From Balanoglossus misakiensis (taxonomy: Eukaryota > Hemichordata): a DNA stretch of 64,000 nt. A program made the translations under genes and the position numbers. The notes beneath the pieces are model-generated. The model was not told the DNA's origin. It did no database searches and saw nothing but the letters and a program-made list of their open reading frames with translations. The stretch lies in NCBI GenBank assembly GCA_040954595.2, contig CM082590.2, forward strand, positions 9,548,001 through 9,612,000. The letters run 5' to 3'. Positions within the stretch are counted from its first letter, which is position 1, and every line of letters begins with the position of its first letter. Shown in pieces: positions 24,507 through 50,744 of the stretch.

Positions 24507-25256
24507 AGCATAGCGTCCCATGCGATACAACTCGAAAAAAACTGTGAATTTTGTATTTGTTTTTACGAATCAGAGCGAGTAAAGAACGTTTCCAATTGGC
24601 AAAAAGAAATTCTTTTATTAATTTTTTCCACAATTTGAAATAGGGAGCTTACAACCGCTGATATTACACAATTGTGAATGATAATACATGTACTAATTAT
24701 TGAGCAAACTGTATATCTTGTGGGGGCTTGAGAAACTTCCAAAATTTCATTGAAGGAAAAAACTGAGTTTGAAGTCAAACAAAATTTCTTCGCGAGCTGT
24801 GTATATTATAGACTGTGTTTGAGTCACTTATAATGCAGTATATGTAAGATTGTTGACAACATCTCAAGTCAGAACCAGTTCTAAAAGGTCGAGGTCAGAC
24901 AGGGGTGTTTTGGTTGAAGTTTTTATCGTTTCCGTTGATGTTTTTATCAACAAAGTTCTTGGCCCCTTGTTCGTGAATGTGGCCATTTAGCTGTCAGGCA
25001 TTATATTCAATGTCTTCAATGAAATCAAATTTGCTAAATGTCATGAAGGTCCAGATTCTTTCACTCACTCACACAGTCCAAAATGATATGCTCAAACAAT
25101 TTGGCTATAAGCAATACATACTTGACACAACATAACAGAAAAATCCATAGATTGTTTATTTTGATAAATCTTTTAATACTCACATATAGGCAATTGAGTT
25201 CTACAGGACTACTTTCAGAACAAGGTTAAAACAAAAATAACAAAAAAAACTTTTAA

Positions 25257-25345
25257 AACCCTTTCACCCCCAGTTCCCTCTTTAGAGGTCCAACTCTGCT
25301 ATAAGAAACAATGGGTTTGGACTGAACCATGGTGGTGAAAGGGTT
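25257..25345 (+). repeat. ~90-bp dispersed repeat, copy 1
   Basis: AACCCTTTCACCCCCAGTTC, then AGAGGTCCAAC, then AACAATGGGTTTGGACTGAA, and CCATGGTGGTGAAAGGGTT at the end. The two ends are short inverted repeats (AACCCTTTCACC and GGTGAAAGGGTT). Confidence 0.85.
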
Positions 25346-28300
25346 AAAATTACAGCCAGACATCGCATCATCTTTGCTCACCTAAAAATTTATATCACAG
25401 ACAGCAGAATCTTGATTTTAACTGTCTATGGTTAATTCACCCTGATATTGTTTTTGTTTGTTTTTTTTACTGGAAGAATTTGGTTTATTTTTCAAATTTT
25501 TGAGCAAGCAAGCCATAAAAATCCAGGGCGTCCTGACAATGTAAAATTCACCAATGCATCTGAGCACGCTCGATGGAAAGCATCCCATCTGCTTATGCTC
25601 ACTGAATACCCTGTTGTCAATGACAACCAAATGCCCTGGACCATCAAATATGGCCGACAATTTCTACGTAGCTATAAAACAGGCATATCTAACCAATTTT
25701 GGAGCAGATTTTACAGCGCAAAGTTTACAAACTTGGCACAGACTTCTTTAGTCTTATCACTCAAGAATTTTCTCTCTGTCAAAAATGATGCGATGTCATG
25801 GACTTGGACTATGGCTACTACTCCAGGCGATGACCCCTCCACCACCCCTAAAAATGAGTAAAGTGACCCGCATTGTTTTTTATACCCAGACTTAAAATCT
25901 CACTGGACAGGGGTGATGGTGGGGGAACTTGAGGGTCATTTTAGCGTAACCTGGTTTTATTTTTTTTTCTCCTAAGTAATAAAAATACTCCTTTTCAAGT
26001 CAATTTTTATATATATATAATTTCTGTTGAAGTAGCTTGATGTGAATGTAACATACATTTACTGCTATGGTGATATGGCGTCACACGCACGCACACACAC
26101 GCACACGCACGTACACACCTGAGTTTGAACGTTAACACACAGGAACCAACATGGCGGTACATTTTACAAAACCAATGTCATGACAACCACCAAAGGCCCC
26201 CTTAGCTAATAACCCAGTATCACTAACCGACTCCTTAGCCTGCCGTCTGTGGGTAATTGACATTTTCACTCAGAACACATTCAGTCGAACACACTGGTTG
26301 ACGCCACACCCCAACAGCAGTAATTAATAGCGTAATTAATCTTACATTACAAAAAAAATCCCCAGAGTTTAAGACTCAAGACTCTGGTCTTTGTGAGTGC
26401 TGTCAATCTACAATGCCATTAACCCTTCCACCCCACCCCATCCACCCCCATCTCCCTGCAAATAGACTCATCCGTACCATTGAAAACAACAGGACTGACC
26501 TAAATCAAGTAGGGTGGGAGGGCTAACCGAATAAAGTAATCGAGTATGGTCAACTCACTGGCAAATAACAACATTGACCATTTCACAATACTGGCATCTG
26601 CGAGGTGCTCACACAGTACGCACATTTCTCAGTGCAAGTGCTTTTTATAATGTATATACATGAATACTTAATTTTTTTCCCACTAAAAGACCGTCTGCTT
26701 TTAAAAAAATAACCTAATTCAAAGAATAACAATTCTACTTTGTAATAACGTATCCGAACATGCTTTCTTTAAGCAATGCTGCTTGCTACTATAACTAACT
26801 CCCCCATATTATATAAATTACATCTAATCATAAATATTTTTCATCCTCCTGAGGATACCTCTATTACGTTCAGTAACCTAGAAAGACCAAACTGGTTCCC
26901 CTAGGCATATGACAAAAAAATTAATTGACAACCAATCAGGGGAAAGAATGCACAACAAATTAAAATCTGATCTTTTCATGCAAAATAAAGCAAAACAAAA
27001 TACTGGCTGTTTGTTTTCTAATTTCAAAATGAACACCTCACCAAGAGAGTTTATAGACAAACAAAAATAAAATAAACACAACTGTGATGTAAAAGAAACA
27101 ATAGCAGGAAAAGTAAGAAAATTGAATTAAAAAGCACCAAAATGTTACTATACTTGGCAACTTGTAAAACATTTTGTAAAATTTACGACACCCTCAAAAA
27201 AAGTTCACAATTCTAGTTTCTTTGTGTCTTACTGTTCAGCTACTTTTGCAGCCTGATCTAAGCGGTCTTTATTAAATAAATTTTGTAGTACTCCTTAGGT
27301 ATGTGGTAGTAATTTACAGTGCTCCCTAGAGTAAGTTAGATTAACACTGAGATAAATAGTTTCCATGACAATCAAAGGTCAATAAAATCAAAATCACAAG
27401 ATATTTTTCCAACTTGTGTCGTCATGGCAACTTTCAATTTATTTAGACATGGTACTATGAACTTTGACATACCATGAAATTTGGAGTTACTACAAACTTT
27501 CAACAAAACAGACACTCCAATGACTCCCTAGGTTCATTTGAATTTTAAAGGTGTGCATTTTAAAAAAGCAAGGCAGTTGATGTAAAGAGCACAGAAAAAT
27601 ATTTTTTTTTGCTAAACTACTTATTTTGATACCAGCTGCAGTTTGTGTCATATTTCAAAAGGTAAAAGTTCAAGAAAAATTAAAAAAAGTTTATTAGTTT
27701 CTATTTTACATGGATTATTGTAAGTACACTACAGTTCTTGAGGTATGTGATTCTAAGAAAATACACCCCGCCACCCCTATAATTCCTGATATTGGTTTTA
27801 CCATTACATGTCAATAAATGGACTACTCTATGCATGCAGGTTAATCAGGGGTGTTCAGTCTAAACATGAGGTCACTGTTACAATCATTGCTCGCAACCCT
27901 ACTTAAAACCTGTTTACAATTCACTAGCCACTCATAATATATACAAGTATATACATGGTGTGAACACACTGATCCTGAGGGAGGAAGGACATCACTTATA
28001 ACAGCCTTGTTGTCACATGATCGAGTCAAAACTTCGCCCTGTCTATTTGCGGTACTATTCTTGCTGATCACGCATGTTAACAGCTGAAACAGAGGTCACT
28101 ACATATACCTTTTGTGTTCATGGTCATGACATGAGGGCGCAGCCATTAGGTTTTCTGGGGGGGGGGGGGGAGGGGGCACAATTAGTTAAGACCAGTTCTC
28201 CAAAATTTTAGCAAATGCCAATGCCAAGAATGATGTATGGAACTTGTCAGATTTCATAGACATATGGTTTACAAAACTCAGCTGCTTAACTGTGTTATTA

Positions 28301-29228
28301 AACCTCCCTGCTGAACCCTCCCTTATTTTTTCCAGTGAACCCTCCCTTAAATTCATCCTATATAATTTTTTATACAAAGTCCGAGTTATTGATCACTTAT
28401 TTTCTTACAAAGGGGAAGTTAGCTCTATTGACCAAATATGGCATAATTTTTTCCTTAATTTTTGACCAAACAAAATTGCTGATAAAACCAGGTTAAAGGC
28501 GCAGTAATCTTCATTAGGAACCATATTATATTTATCTATTAATATTAGAGACTTGAGGTAGAACAACTTATTGGCAAGCTCAGACGAGATTTTGAAACTT
28601 TCACTCATTTTAAGGTCGGAAAGTAACATCTGAACAGAGAGGTGTTTTATGCATTCAGAGAGCAACATTTGGCAACAGATTTCTCCACGTTTAGTAATTA
28701 TCATATCATATAAGGAAACAGATTTTCCATATTTGGTAAATAGGCGATAACTACTGAACCCCATATGACCATATGTGGAAGTTTTATGACCTAACTGTAT
28801 TGTCACTTCCATATTTGGAAAATTCAATTCCTTGTACAGAAACCTCATGGATAGATTTTTCAAGTCACCTAATGATGGACTAAAAAATTGGTGGGTGATT
28901 AGTCATCGCTGCTGCGAGCATCTTTACTAGAGAACTAATCAAAACGTTTGCTCACGTGAAATGCGCATTATTTACCTTTTTAGATTTCCCAACATAAAGT
29001 TCACAGCAATATTCACCATGGTAACCCTCAAGTATCTAAGCTCTTAATGATGCTTGCAAATTATGACAAAAAATCGGAAGCTACGAGATTTAATAAATCT
29101 GGAATTGGCGATTTATAAATTTTTTTTTAGAGCCGCTCATTTCATCAGTTATTCGGTGGTTGCCTGCCAATAGCTATGAATGTTTTTTTTTCTCCTCAAA
29201 AATCTCCATACTTGGTGCCTCTCATTGT

Positions 29229-29317
29229 AACCCTTTCACCCCCAGTTTCCTTTACAGAGGTCCACTCTTACCATAGAAAACAATGGGTTTGGACTGAACC
29301 ATGGTGGTGAAAGGGTT
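29229..29317 (+). repeat. ~90-bp dispersed repeat, copy 2
   Basis: Nearly identical to the copy at 25257-25345, with the same AACCCTTTCACC / GGTGAAAGGGTT inverted ends and internal AATGGGTTTGGACTGAACC. Confidence 0.85.
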
Positions 29318-30773
29318 AACAGGATTATAACTTTGCCCACTGAAAGTGAAAAATAACCTAAAGTAACCTGGAGCTTGAATTAGACTAGCTATGCCGAGCT
29401 TGAGCTTTGAAACAAAATATTTGGGTTCAGTCTCCCAAAAGCGGTTATATAAATATTTGTACATGACACAGTGTACATTAATAATGGTTATCCATTCCTG
29501 AGATTTTCAGCTGACTACACCGACGACAAAAAAATAAAATAAAAGAATTTCACAGTTAGTTTGTCACTGAGGGACTAAATTCATAAAGTAACAAAACACA
29601 GAGGTATATTGTGAAGCGCGATATTACACACGATTATAATCCCGTTGCATTCAACACTAGTAAACATAGAGGTATTAAATATGCTGAAATACCCGACGAT
29701 AGATGATGCGGTATTTATGTCACCACATTCAGAACTATTAAATATTGACAAGTATGGTGTGAATTTCCAAGTACCGTTAACGATCTCCTGATCTTTTCGA
29801 ACAAGCAGTTAACATTTTTATCGCCTCCCCCTTTTTTAAAACACCCAAGGAGTCAATTTCACGTCAGATGATGTATAGTAGTGACACCCCCTGATACTGA
29901 GTGTCTGCTGTATAGGAGTGCCACCCCCTGATATACACAACGTTATAGAGGTATTCGCCGAACATCAATTCCCCTCCCCCCCCCCTCTCTCCCCGCTATT
30001 AAGTTACATAGAATATTATCACTATTTGAGGTAAGTGTGAGGTAAGAAGAGAAAAGAAATCACAAACTATCAACACAAAATGTCCTGGATACTCGCGGGC
30101 TACCCGCCATCTCACGAACATAGTAGAACATAAATATGAACGCACTGTGAATGAAATACTTCTTTCAAAAATTCTGAAGAGGAGTTGTAACTGTCCTTAG
30201 CGCAGTACTCTTCAAAACTTCAGTGGTTGACTCTAAATATTGTTTGTTGTTATTTTTTTTGACCTGATACCGTAACGGAGGTGGGTTTTTTTTTACATAA
30301 CAAACGATGCAGCATTGCTGTTTTGGATGGTGTCCTGTTTCCTGTCGGAACTCCGTGAGAGAATTCTCTTTGGAAAATTCTTGTTTCCTGGTTCTGGATG
30401 AGTGAACGTACGTAGTGCAGATCGTGCTGAAGTACCTGAATTTTGACAGCTGCCATGACGACGCGTACAGTGCGCGATTTTTCGCCGATTTCGACGAGTG
30501 AGACCTGTCACCCGTGAACGACATCATCGCGGGAATCCATTCCACAAGAAACGTACGCTTGTCGTCATTTTTGAAGTGATGCTCAAAAGCCACAAGTCTG
30601 CCTGCTGAGAATACCACAAAACAAATACGTTTTCGATCCACAGCATCTTCAATTCAGGTTCCTGGTTTTAATCTGAGTCCTTGAGATTTCGTTGCAAAAT
30701 GATATTCATAACACGTTTTGTCGTGTGACGATCCACGCCATACACAGTGCTTATGATACACACACATACGCCC

Positions 30774-39873
<9,100 letters not shown>

Positions 39874-41919
39874 GATGGAGAACGAGCTTGAAGTTCAAAT
39901 AAACGGGCTCTATCAAATGCGTTACTACTCCCCAAGTTCACGTCGCGATCTTCACTTTCTTCCAATTTCCAGTCCTATATTTGGCAACAGTAGGCAGTCC
40001 GATAACTGATTTATCGAACCGCATTAGAAAATCCTTCGAAAATCCCCGTGTTTGGGGTCCACGGGAAGCGATGAAAACTATCAAACTGCAGCAAGGATAG
40101 CTCCTTCATAATACCCAAAATGGCTGCCTTTATTTTCGAGCACGGCACTCACACACATAACAAACATACCCGGATGTAATGTAACCTCTGAACGTTGACC
40201 GAAGTGTCCTCGTCTGTGATTGGTCACTCTTTATACCGAGTTACGCGCATCAAATGCGCCTGTTTCGCATTAAATTTATATACTGGGTGTAAAATGCAAC
40301 CAGAATCAACAAAACTCATTTATGTCTCCCTGTCTATACCCCTTTCTCCGAATATTCAATTTAGTCCTGCTAAAGAGGGACCTTGACTTATCCTGGAAGT
40401 AGCCAATCAAATGCGATGTTTGAGTTTGCTGTGATCTACAGGATGATGGACAGGTTAGATTGTATCAAACTACGGCTGTCGTCACAGTTGAACTTCCTCC
40501 CTGAACTCTCTGCGCGCGCTGAGAGCGTCAAGGTCAATATCTCGGCTGAGGAAAAGGCCTTCAAAATATTGATTGTTGGGAAAACAACAAACGAAGCCCG
40601 GAAAATCGTTTCCTTTGTGCGAATCAAAGAAAAGTTAACAAAGGAAACAGATCAACTGATATCCGATAGTCAAATGATGCGGTTTCCCGAAAGATTTTAA
40701 TCTTTTAATCTTTAAAAATTCGCAAATGGCCAATATAAAAACAATTTACGCGTGAAACATGAATGTGCTTTATTCTCATAACATACAAATGTAATCAATC
40801 CCGCATGTTAGCATTGTAATACAAGTATATTTTCAAAAAGCCATCCTGAATGTGAAAATATTTCATACATTAATTCCATAATAACTATTTGCTTCTCAAA
40901 ACTACTATTTTTCTCTGACAGTCTTCTAGAAGTACGTGCCGGCTGTATTACGATTCAGGCACCTCTTTTTGACATTTCTCTATTGATTTTCTGTGTCGTA
41001 ATTGACACATTCCTAGGAATTCGAACTGTAGATATCGGACATGATATTGAAGGTTGATTTCTCCGTGCGTGCGCGTGAACAATGATATGTACATATCTAG
41101 TCTGTAAATTTCACGATATGGAAACAATATAGCCGTAAACAGTTTTTAAAAAAGTGTTCTTTACCCTTCCTATAACTTGAATCATACAAACTTTATCACT
41201 TCGACATTTTCTATTCTTCACATCGCATAAATCTTTAGGCCTAGAATCTTTTAAATTCTTTTGTTTTTATTTTGCAATACATTGATATTCGGTGTGGTAT
41301 AATTGCTGCGTACTTCATTGGTTCGTTTTCATAAAAGATCGCCCCTTTGTTGCGTTGATAAAATAAGAAGAACGATATTATATCCGCGTTATAAGGCCAG
41401 TAAACTGTGCTTCCCATTCGACACTCATTGTGGTCACATAAATCTTAGAGAAAATGACGGGTAAATATTGCAAAATCTGTGTCGCCGAAAGTGGGTCGGG
41501 TCGTCACAGTGTACGTGTGCAGAATGCCTGGCCTATCGCTTCATTGGAAAATATAGGACATTATTGTAATGTGCATGACAGTTCGTTGAGCTACATTTGT
41601 CAATCCTGGTGGACTTGCGAAATAGGGGGAGTGGTACCAGTACTTGTACTTGGCCAAATGTAAACAGTACCATAATGCGCCACGGTTGTTGTGATGTTCA
41701 CGTTTCAAGTTTACGCAGGCGCACGCGAAACTGACAACTCGTTGATTCCATACAGCCTTTATTGACATTATAAACATCAAATCAGGGGTCAATATGAACG
41801 ATTGTGTTTTGTGACATGAGTATTGGTGATAAATCTCTCGCCGAGAGCTATCGTGATCTGTAAAACAGAACTAAACTCGCAAAATAAGCATTTTCGTACA
41901 AGCCACCCATGTACATTTC
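39874..41919. other. Intergenic region between ACVR2-type (-) and bZIP (+) genes
   Basis: Divergent intergenic region. It includes AAAATGGCTGCC at 40117-40128, a YY1-like match near the presumed ACVR2-type transcription start. It also has a possible small open frame at 40442-40700 and a 69-codon frame at 41454-41663, neither resembling a protein I know. Confidence 0.6.
40442..40700 (+). CDS. Possible small protein of unknown function (~85 aa)
   Basis: An ATG at 40442 opens an 85-codon frame beginning MMDRLDCIKLRLSSQLNF and ending MMRFPERF. Charged residues and a mid-region FKILIVGKTTNEARKIV give a protein-like look, but I recognise no domain. The frame extends upstream to 40383 without a stop. 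It could be a small single-exon gene divergent from the ACVR2-type gene, an exon of an unrecognised transcript, or chance. Confidence 0.2.
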
Positions 41920-42045
41920 GTGATTGGTTACATATGACGTAATTTCTTGGTTACTATATTTAGAGCGAAACCGCTAAGTGATTGGCTTAAGATTTATGAC
42001 GTTTTGCCACTCGTGGAGTTTATTGGTTAATGATGACATCAGTTG
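41920..42045 (+). promoter_or_regulatory. bZIP-gene promoter with clustered CCAAT boxes and CRE-like sites
   Basis: Within 125 bp there are three inverted CCAAT boxes (ATTGG at 41923, 41981 and 42022) and three CRE-like elements: TGACGTAA at 41935, TGACGTTT at 41997 and TGACATCA at 42034. They lie 300-550 bp upstream of the first coding exon and just upstream of a non-coding exon that would end at the donor 42165/42166. This layout suits a stress- or cAMP-responsive, possibly autoregulated, bZIP gene. The CGTGG-N5-ATTGG pair at 42012-42026 does not have the N9 spacing of a classical ER-stress element. Confidence 0.5.
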
Positions 42046-42358
42046 CTAAATATGGAACTCGCGGTTGCACCATAAGTACGATACGATTGCACCAGCAAAC
42101 TGAAATTGTTATCAACGTCGAAGGAGAGAGATCGTTAGCGCAAGCTGTCCGCTTGGACACCCAAAGGTAATAGTAATTTTCTGGTTAAAATCCTAAAGTC
42201 AGATTTAGCTCTAAAAACAGTTGAGCATCGGAAATGGGGTAATCAATGTTTGGGACGTGTGTGTTTCAACCATATACACATATATCATTTGATATATCTA
42301 CCAGACATTTTAATATTTGCAAGGTGAATTTTACTCAGTTTTGCTTGCTTCTTAACAG

Positions 42359-44487
42359 GCGAGGGAGGGAGTAAGTATCGTGGAGGGACAACATCTCGAT
42401 TTGAGTGCGTGCGAAGAAACCGTCAACATTCAGCGTCTAGGAGAGACCCAGCCCTTTGTTTCCATAGCAACGGAACCCGCCGGAGACATGTTGTGTGACA
42501 GCCTTGTTGTGAGCTTGCTTGACAAGAACTTGGATTGTGAAGGAAAGGTGGCCATGGACGATTTAATCGATTGGTTTGAAGACGATTCAGATAAGTTTTC
42601 TACCAAAGATGATCGCCATGGCCTCCAACATTGCCTTACGTTGGATCCTGGTGCCAAGTGGCCTATTTGACAAAGGTAAATGGGGGAAATATATCATACA
42701 AAACATGAAATGCAGCCAAAATGAAATAAACATATCTTTGAAGGAAGCTACGAGTATCTAAACTCATACGAAAGCTGACATGGTGGGAAGGGCATTGTAA
42801 AAAAACAGACACTACTTGAAATGGACTAGATCAAAGGTGCTATTTTGGCAAAGGGGCGTGTACAATCATTGCACTATTGTCTCTGATTGTGTGCTGAGTA
42901 GAGATTTAGAAATGGACGAAAGGGGGAGGGGTCTCCTGGTCCTAAAATCTGAAGTTTTGCTGTAATGAAAAACATAACAATTTGAAATTATTCACTTCTT
43001 TTGTCAAGGCATTTCTGCAAGACTTATTCTGTGTTCTGTGGCGTGTGTCCATGAAACCAACCCTTTGGATGTCCGATGATTTCTGAGCGAACAATGTCTT
43101 GAATTTTTGTTCCGCAGAAGGCATCGATCTGTCAACAGTTGATGTCGCTTCAGAAATCGACATCCTGAAGACAGCAGTGGACCAATCAGAACTGTTTCCC
43201 ATACTTCATGATGTTGCGCCGGACAATAGCGATGTTGTTCCGTCGCCCGGATTTGATGTCATGGGAGACATCTTCTTCGATGCCTTTACGGATCTGTCAG
43301 GGCTTCTAAGTGGGGTAGGTGATCTTTTGATTCAAGTGTTTACCCATCCAACCCTGTTTTGGCTGATGCAAGCTTAGTGTATGTTATTTGTGATGCAAGA
43401 CATCATCATTCTCAAAGTCCTGCAAGATATTGACATTCCCAGGGTCCTAAATTCTCAGTGACATCACTTGTCGTCGTGGCAACAATTTTCAATACCTTGC
43501 ATGCATAATTAATGAGGGGTGTTTCACAACATGATGCAAGCTCAGCACTTCTTGATGAAATGTCAGCAAAATAAAACAGCAAAACGTTGAGAGTGAATAA
43601 TTCTTTCTGCGATGGTTGTGATGCGGATAATATCAAGATGGTGTCGTTTGCGGTAATCAATCTTTTTTCTTGTGATTCAGATTTTTAGAATTGGTTTTGC
43701 TGTTGTTTTTATCGTTTGATGTACTGTAGAACTGATCTTTCTCAAGAATGACTTCAGTCAAGACTGTGTTAGTGGCTACGCCAGTGTCTATAGTGGCCAC
43801 TTTCTTACAGTATCTGTGCATTTTACATGTACCTTAATTGATGAGTCTATGAAGGCCAGGAACTTTCCTAAACTAGCCTTTATTGACAGGTCATTTAATG
43901 CACATGTAAATTGCAAATTTTTTTTAACAAAGTGGCCGCTATATAGAGGTGGTAACTAACACAGGTTTGTTGAAAAGTATATTTGGTTTTTGCTGAGGTG
44001 GGGAAACAATAAGATTAATGTATGCCTTAATATTATTTGTTTACAGGAGGAGCCCTGTGGAGCTACATCTGATGTGGAAGTGCTTGATACAATAAACAGC
44101 GAGGCTATTCTACCAAGTACTTCCACCCCCTTTGAAGAGAAAGCGGTACAATCTGGAAAGTCCCCAAGAAAACGAACGCTTGCTGTTTACGTGGAAGAGG
44201 ATGACAATGAATTCGAACAGGAAGAGAAGAAGCCGAGGACCTCCACGTCAACCGCAAGCTTCGAGAAATATCGCGAGAGGCGCGACAAGAACAACGTCGC
44301 TTCGAGAAGATCGCGCGAGATCAAGAAAGTCAAAGATTCTGAGCTGGTCAAAAAAGCTGAAGAACTGGAGGAAAGTAACAACAAACTTAAAGACCAAATA
44401 GAAGAACTGACGAAGCACACAGAATTTTTGAGAACGAAATTAATCGAGACTCTGTCATCGAAAAGATTGGCACAAGCCCAGAAGTAA
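42359..44487 (+). CDS. bZIP transcription factor (C/EBP- or PAR-like basic region)
   Basis: Coding exons are 42359-42650 (or to 42675), 43118-43314 and 44047-44487 (TAA), with a probable non-coding exon ending near 42165. The last exon holds the bZIP domain: basic region YRERRDKNNVASRRSR, then five leucines at heptad spacing (SEL..EEL..NKL..EEL..EFL). The NNVAxxxSR pattern resembles C/EBP and PAR-type factors; I cannot name an orthologue. Upstream exons are acidic and activation-domain-like (AMDDLIDWFEDDSDKF, MGDIFFDAFTDLSGLLSG). The first ATG in exon 2 is 42488. Reading from it into exon 3 requires the weak donor CTG|GTGCCA at 42650, giving 266 aa. The stronger donor AAG|GTAAAT at 42675 shifts the frame. 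In that case the long frame would start at ATG 42609 or 42618 (GCCATGG), overlapped by the upstream frame ending at 42670. Confidence 0.8.
43769..43946 (+). repeat. Dispersed fold-back repeat, copy C
   Basis: The first half (AGTGGCCACTTTCTTACAG ... CTATGAAGGCCAGG) is roughly the reverse complement of the second half (CTAGCCTTTATTGACAGGTC ... AACAAAGTGGCCGCTATA), so the full element folds back on itself. It lies in the last bZIP intron. Confidence 0.75.
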
Positions 44488-45363
44488 AGTAAATAAGAGA
44501 AATGTTTATAAAACTTGACAGAGAAACCTGATTATTTTTTAGGTAAATGAAAAAATTAACATCAATATCAGTTGTTTGTTTGTACACCTACAAATGGAAT
44601 AGTCTAGTAATGAAATAGACCAATAGTAGAATGTTCCATTGATGTACGGGGGGGGGGGGGGGGTATATGCTTGTCTAGAAGACGCATAAAATACTGAGAA
44701 ATGTTTAAAGATTGAAAAGTTCATGGTTCCATGTCAAAGCACCACCTACCCATTCATCCCAGCAAATTACTTTGACCCCAGTGTTTTCTATTGACATCAT
44801 TGGACCACTAAACTAAAACACAGGGGTGGATGGGTTCAAAAACACTTGTCTGCAAGTGTTGATCACCTTTAGTGATAAAAAAGTCATTTACATGTACATT
44901 TTTTTGTGAAAACTAAGTTTGAAGTTTTTTTTAAGAGACTATGTCATACCAGGGAAAAGAAACATGGCCCTAAGCACAGTAAAAGTTTATAGGAGAAAAA
45001 AGAAACAGGTTATCTGACCTTTTCAATGTCACCGATGTTTTAAGAAAAATTAAATGGCCCATGTGTTCACTTTTGTTGGCTGAAATGCAACAAAATAAAA
45101 ATATAATGTTTAAAAGATCTTAACTATCTTGGTATTTTTGTGTGTGAGTGTGCTGATGTGGGTTGCAGTAACAACAGGTTTCTTGGAAATCTATTTCACG
45201 AGAATTTATTGCCGCTACAAATAGTTGGTTAAAATAATTGCAGGGTTTCTGTAAAATTCACCATTCTCGCGGCTAACTCGATACCTACTCTATTCCTTCT
45301 GTTCGTATGACTTAAAAAAGTCAAAATATTGTACTTCGAGGATACTGTGTTGTGTGGTTGTTC
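44488..45363. other. Tail-to-tail intergenic region of bZIP (+) and XYLB (-)
   Basis: Contains a poly-G run near 44649-44662, AATAAA at 45094-45099 (a candidate bZIP polyadenylation signal), and TTTATT at 45205-45210 (AATAAA on minus, a candidate XYLB signal about 155 bp after its stop). Confidence 0.6.
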
Positions 45364-50326
<4,963 letters not shown>

Positions 50327-50409
50327 GATTTCGGCGTCCAAAGACAGCGTAGGTACCTGACCTTATCGTCTGCTTGATCTGCAGAGGAAACGCCCACCTT
50401 TGATGTCAA

Positions 50410-50422
50410 AGTTCAAAGGTCA
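50410..50422. promoter_or_regulatory. DR1 nuclear-receptor-type element upstream of XYLB
   Basis: AGTTCAAAGGTCA is two AGKTCA half-sites spaced by one base, and CAAAGTTCA overlaps it. This is the form bound by HNF4, RXR heterodimers and COUP-TF. It lies 84-96 bp upstream of the XYLB ATG, plausible for a metabolic gene. Motif evidence only. Confidence 0.4.
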
Positions 50423-50744
50423 TCAAAGATGTCGCCCGAAATTGTTCTGTCATTGCCAGCGGTCCCTTCTTGTTCGATATATAGATAAAAAAGGTAATGT
50501 AGCGCTGGAAAATGATGCTCTACCGATTTTACTATTAAATATTCGAAAATAAATTATTTTCTTCAAAAATCCTCTTCTGTGCAGAAAAGCTGACATATAC
50601 CGACGAGGGCGCACTTATACAACAATGTAAATTTCGTTGTTTCTATAGAAACTGTGGTATTTATGTAAATAATCATTGATTAGCGTCCTACTATTTTAAG
50701 TCACAAGAATGTTGCCAAGACCATCTTTTGACATCAGTAATATG

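Larger units (their letters stand above)
24507..30773. other. 6.3-kb region without a confident gene
   Basis: AT-rich DNA between the fold-back element and the ACVR2-type stop codon. It contains two full copies of the ~90-bp dispersed repeat (25257-25345 and 29229-29317), a poly-G run near 28156-28170, a C-rich run near 29970-29990 and many short frames without recognisable domains. The part next to 30774 is probably ACVR2-type 3' UTR (minus strand); its length cannot be fixed from sequence. Confidence 0.6.

Noticed and set aside
25448-25861. 137-codon plus-strand open frame
   Set aside because: Starts inside an AT-rich tract and resembles no family; opposite to the likely ACVR2-type 3' UTR.
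28405-28863. 152-codon minus-strand open frame
   Set aside because: AT-rich, no domain I recognise, no splice or promoter context; could be a decayed element but not supportable.
30165-30641. 158-codon minus-strand open frame downstream of the ACVR2-type stop
   Set aside because: No recognisable domain or start context; its position 130 bp past the stop on the same strand suits 3' UTR.
42012-42026. ER stress response element at the bZIP promoter
   Set aside because: CGTGG and ATTGG are separated by 5 bp, not the 9 bp of ERSE or the 1 bp of ERSE-II.
42650-42675. IRE1/XBP1-type unconventional 26-nt intron
   Set aside because: The 25-bp difference is between two alternative donors before the bZIP domain; no paired stem-loops with the conserved cleavage motif were seen.
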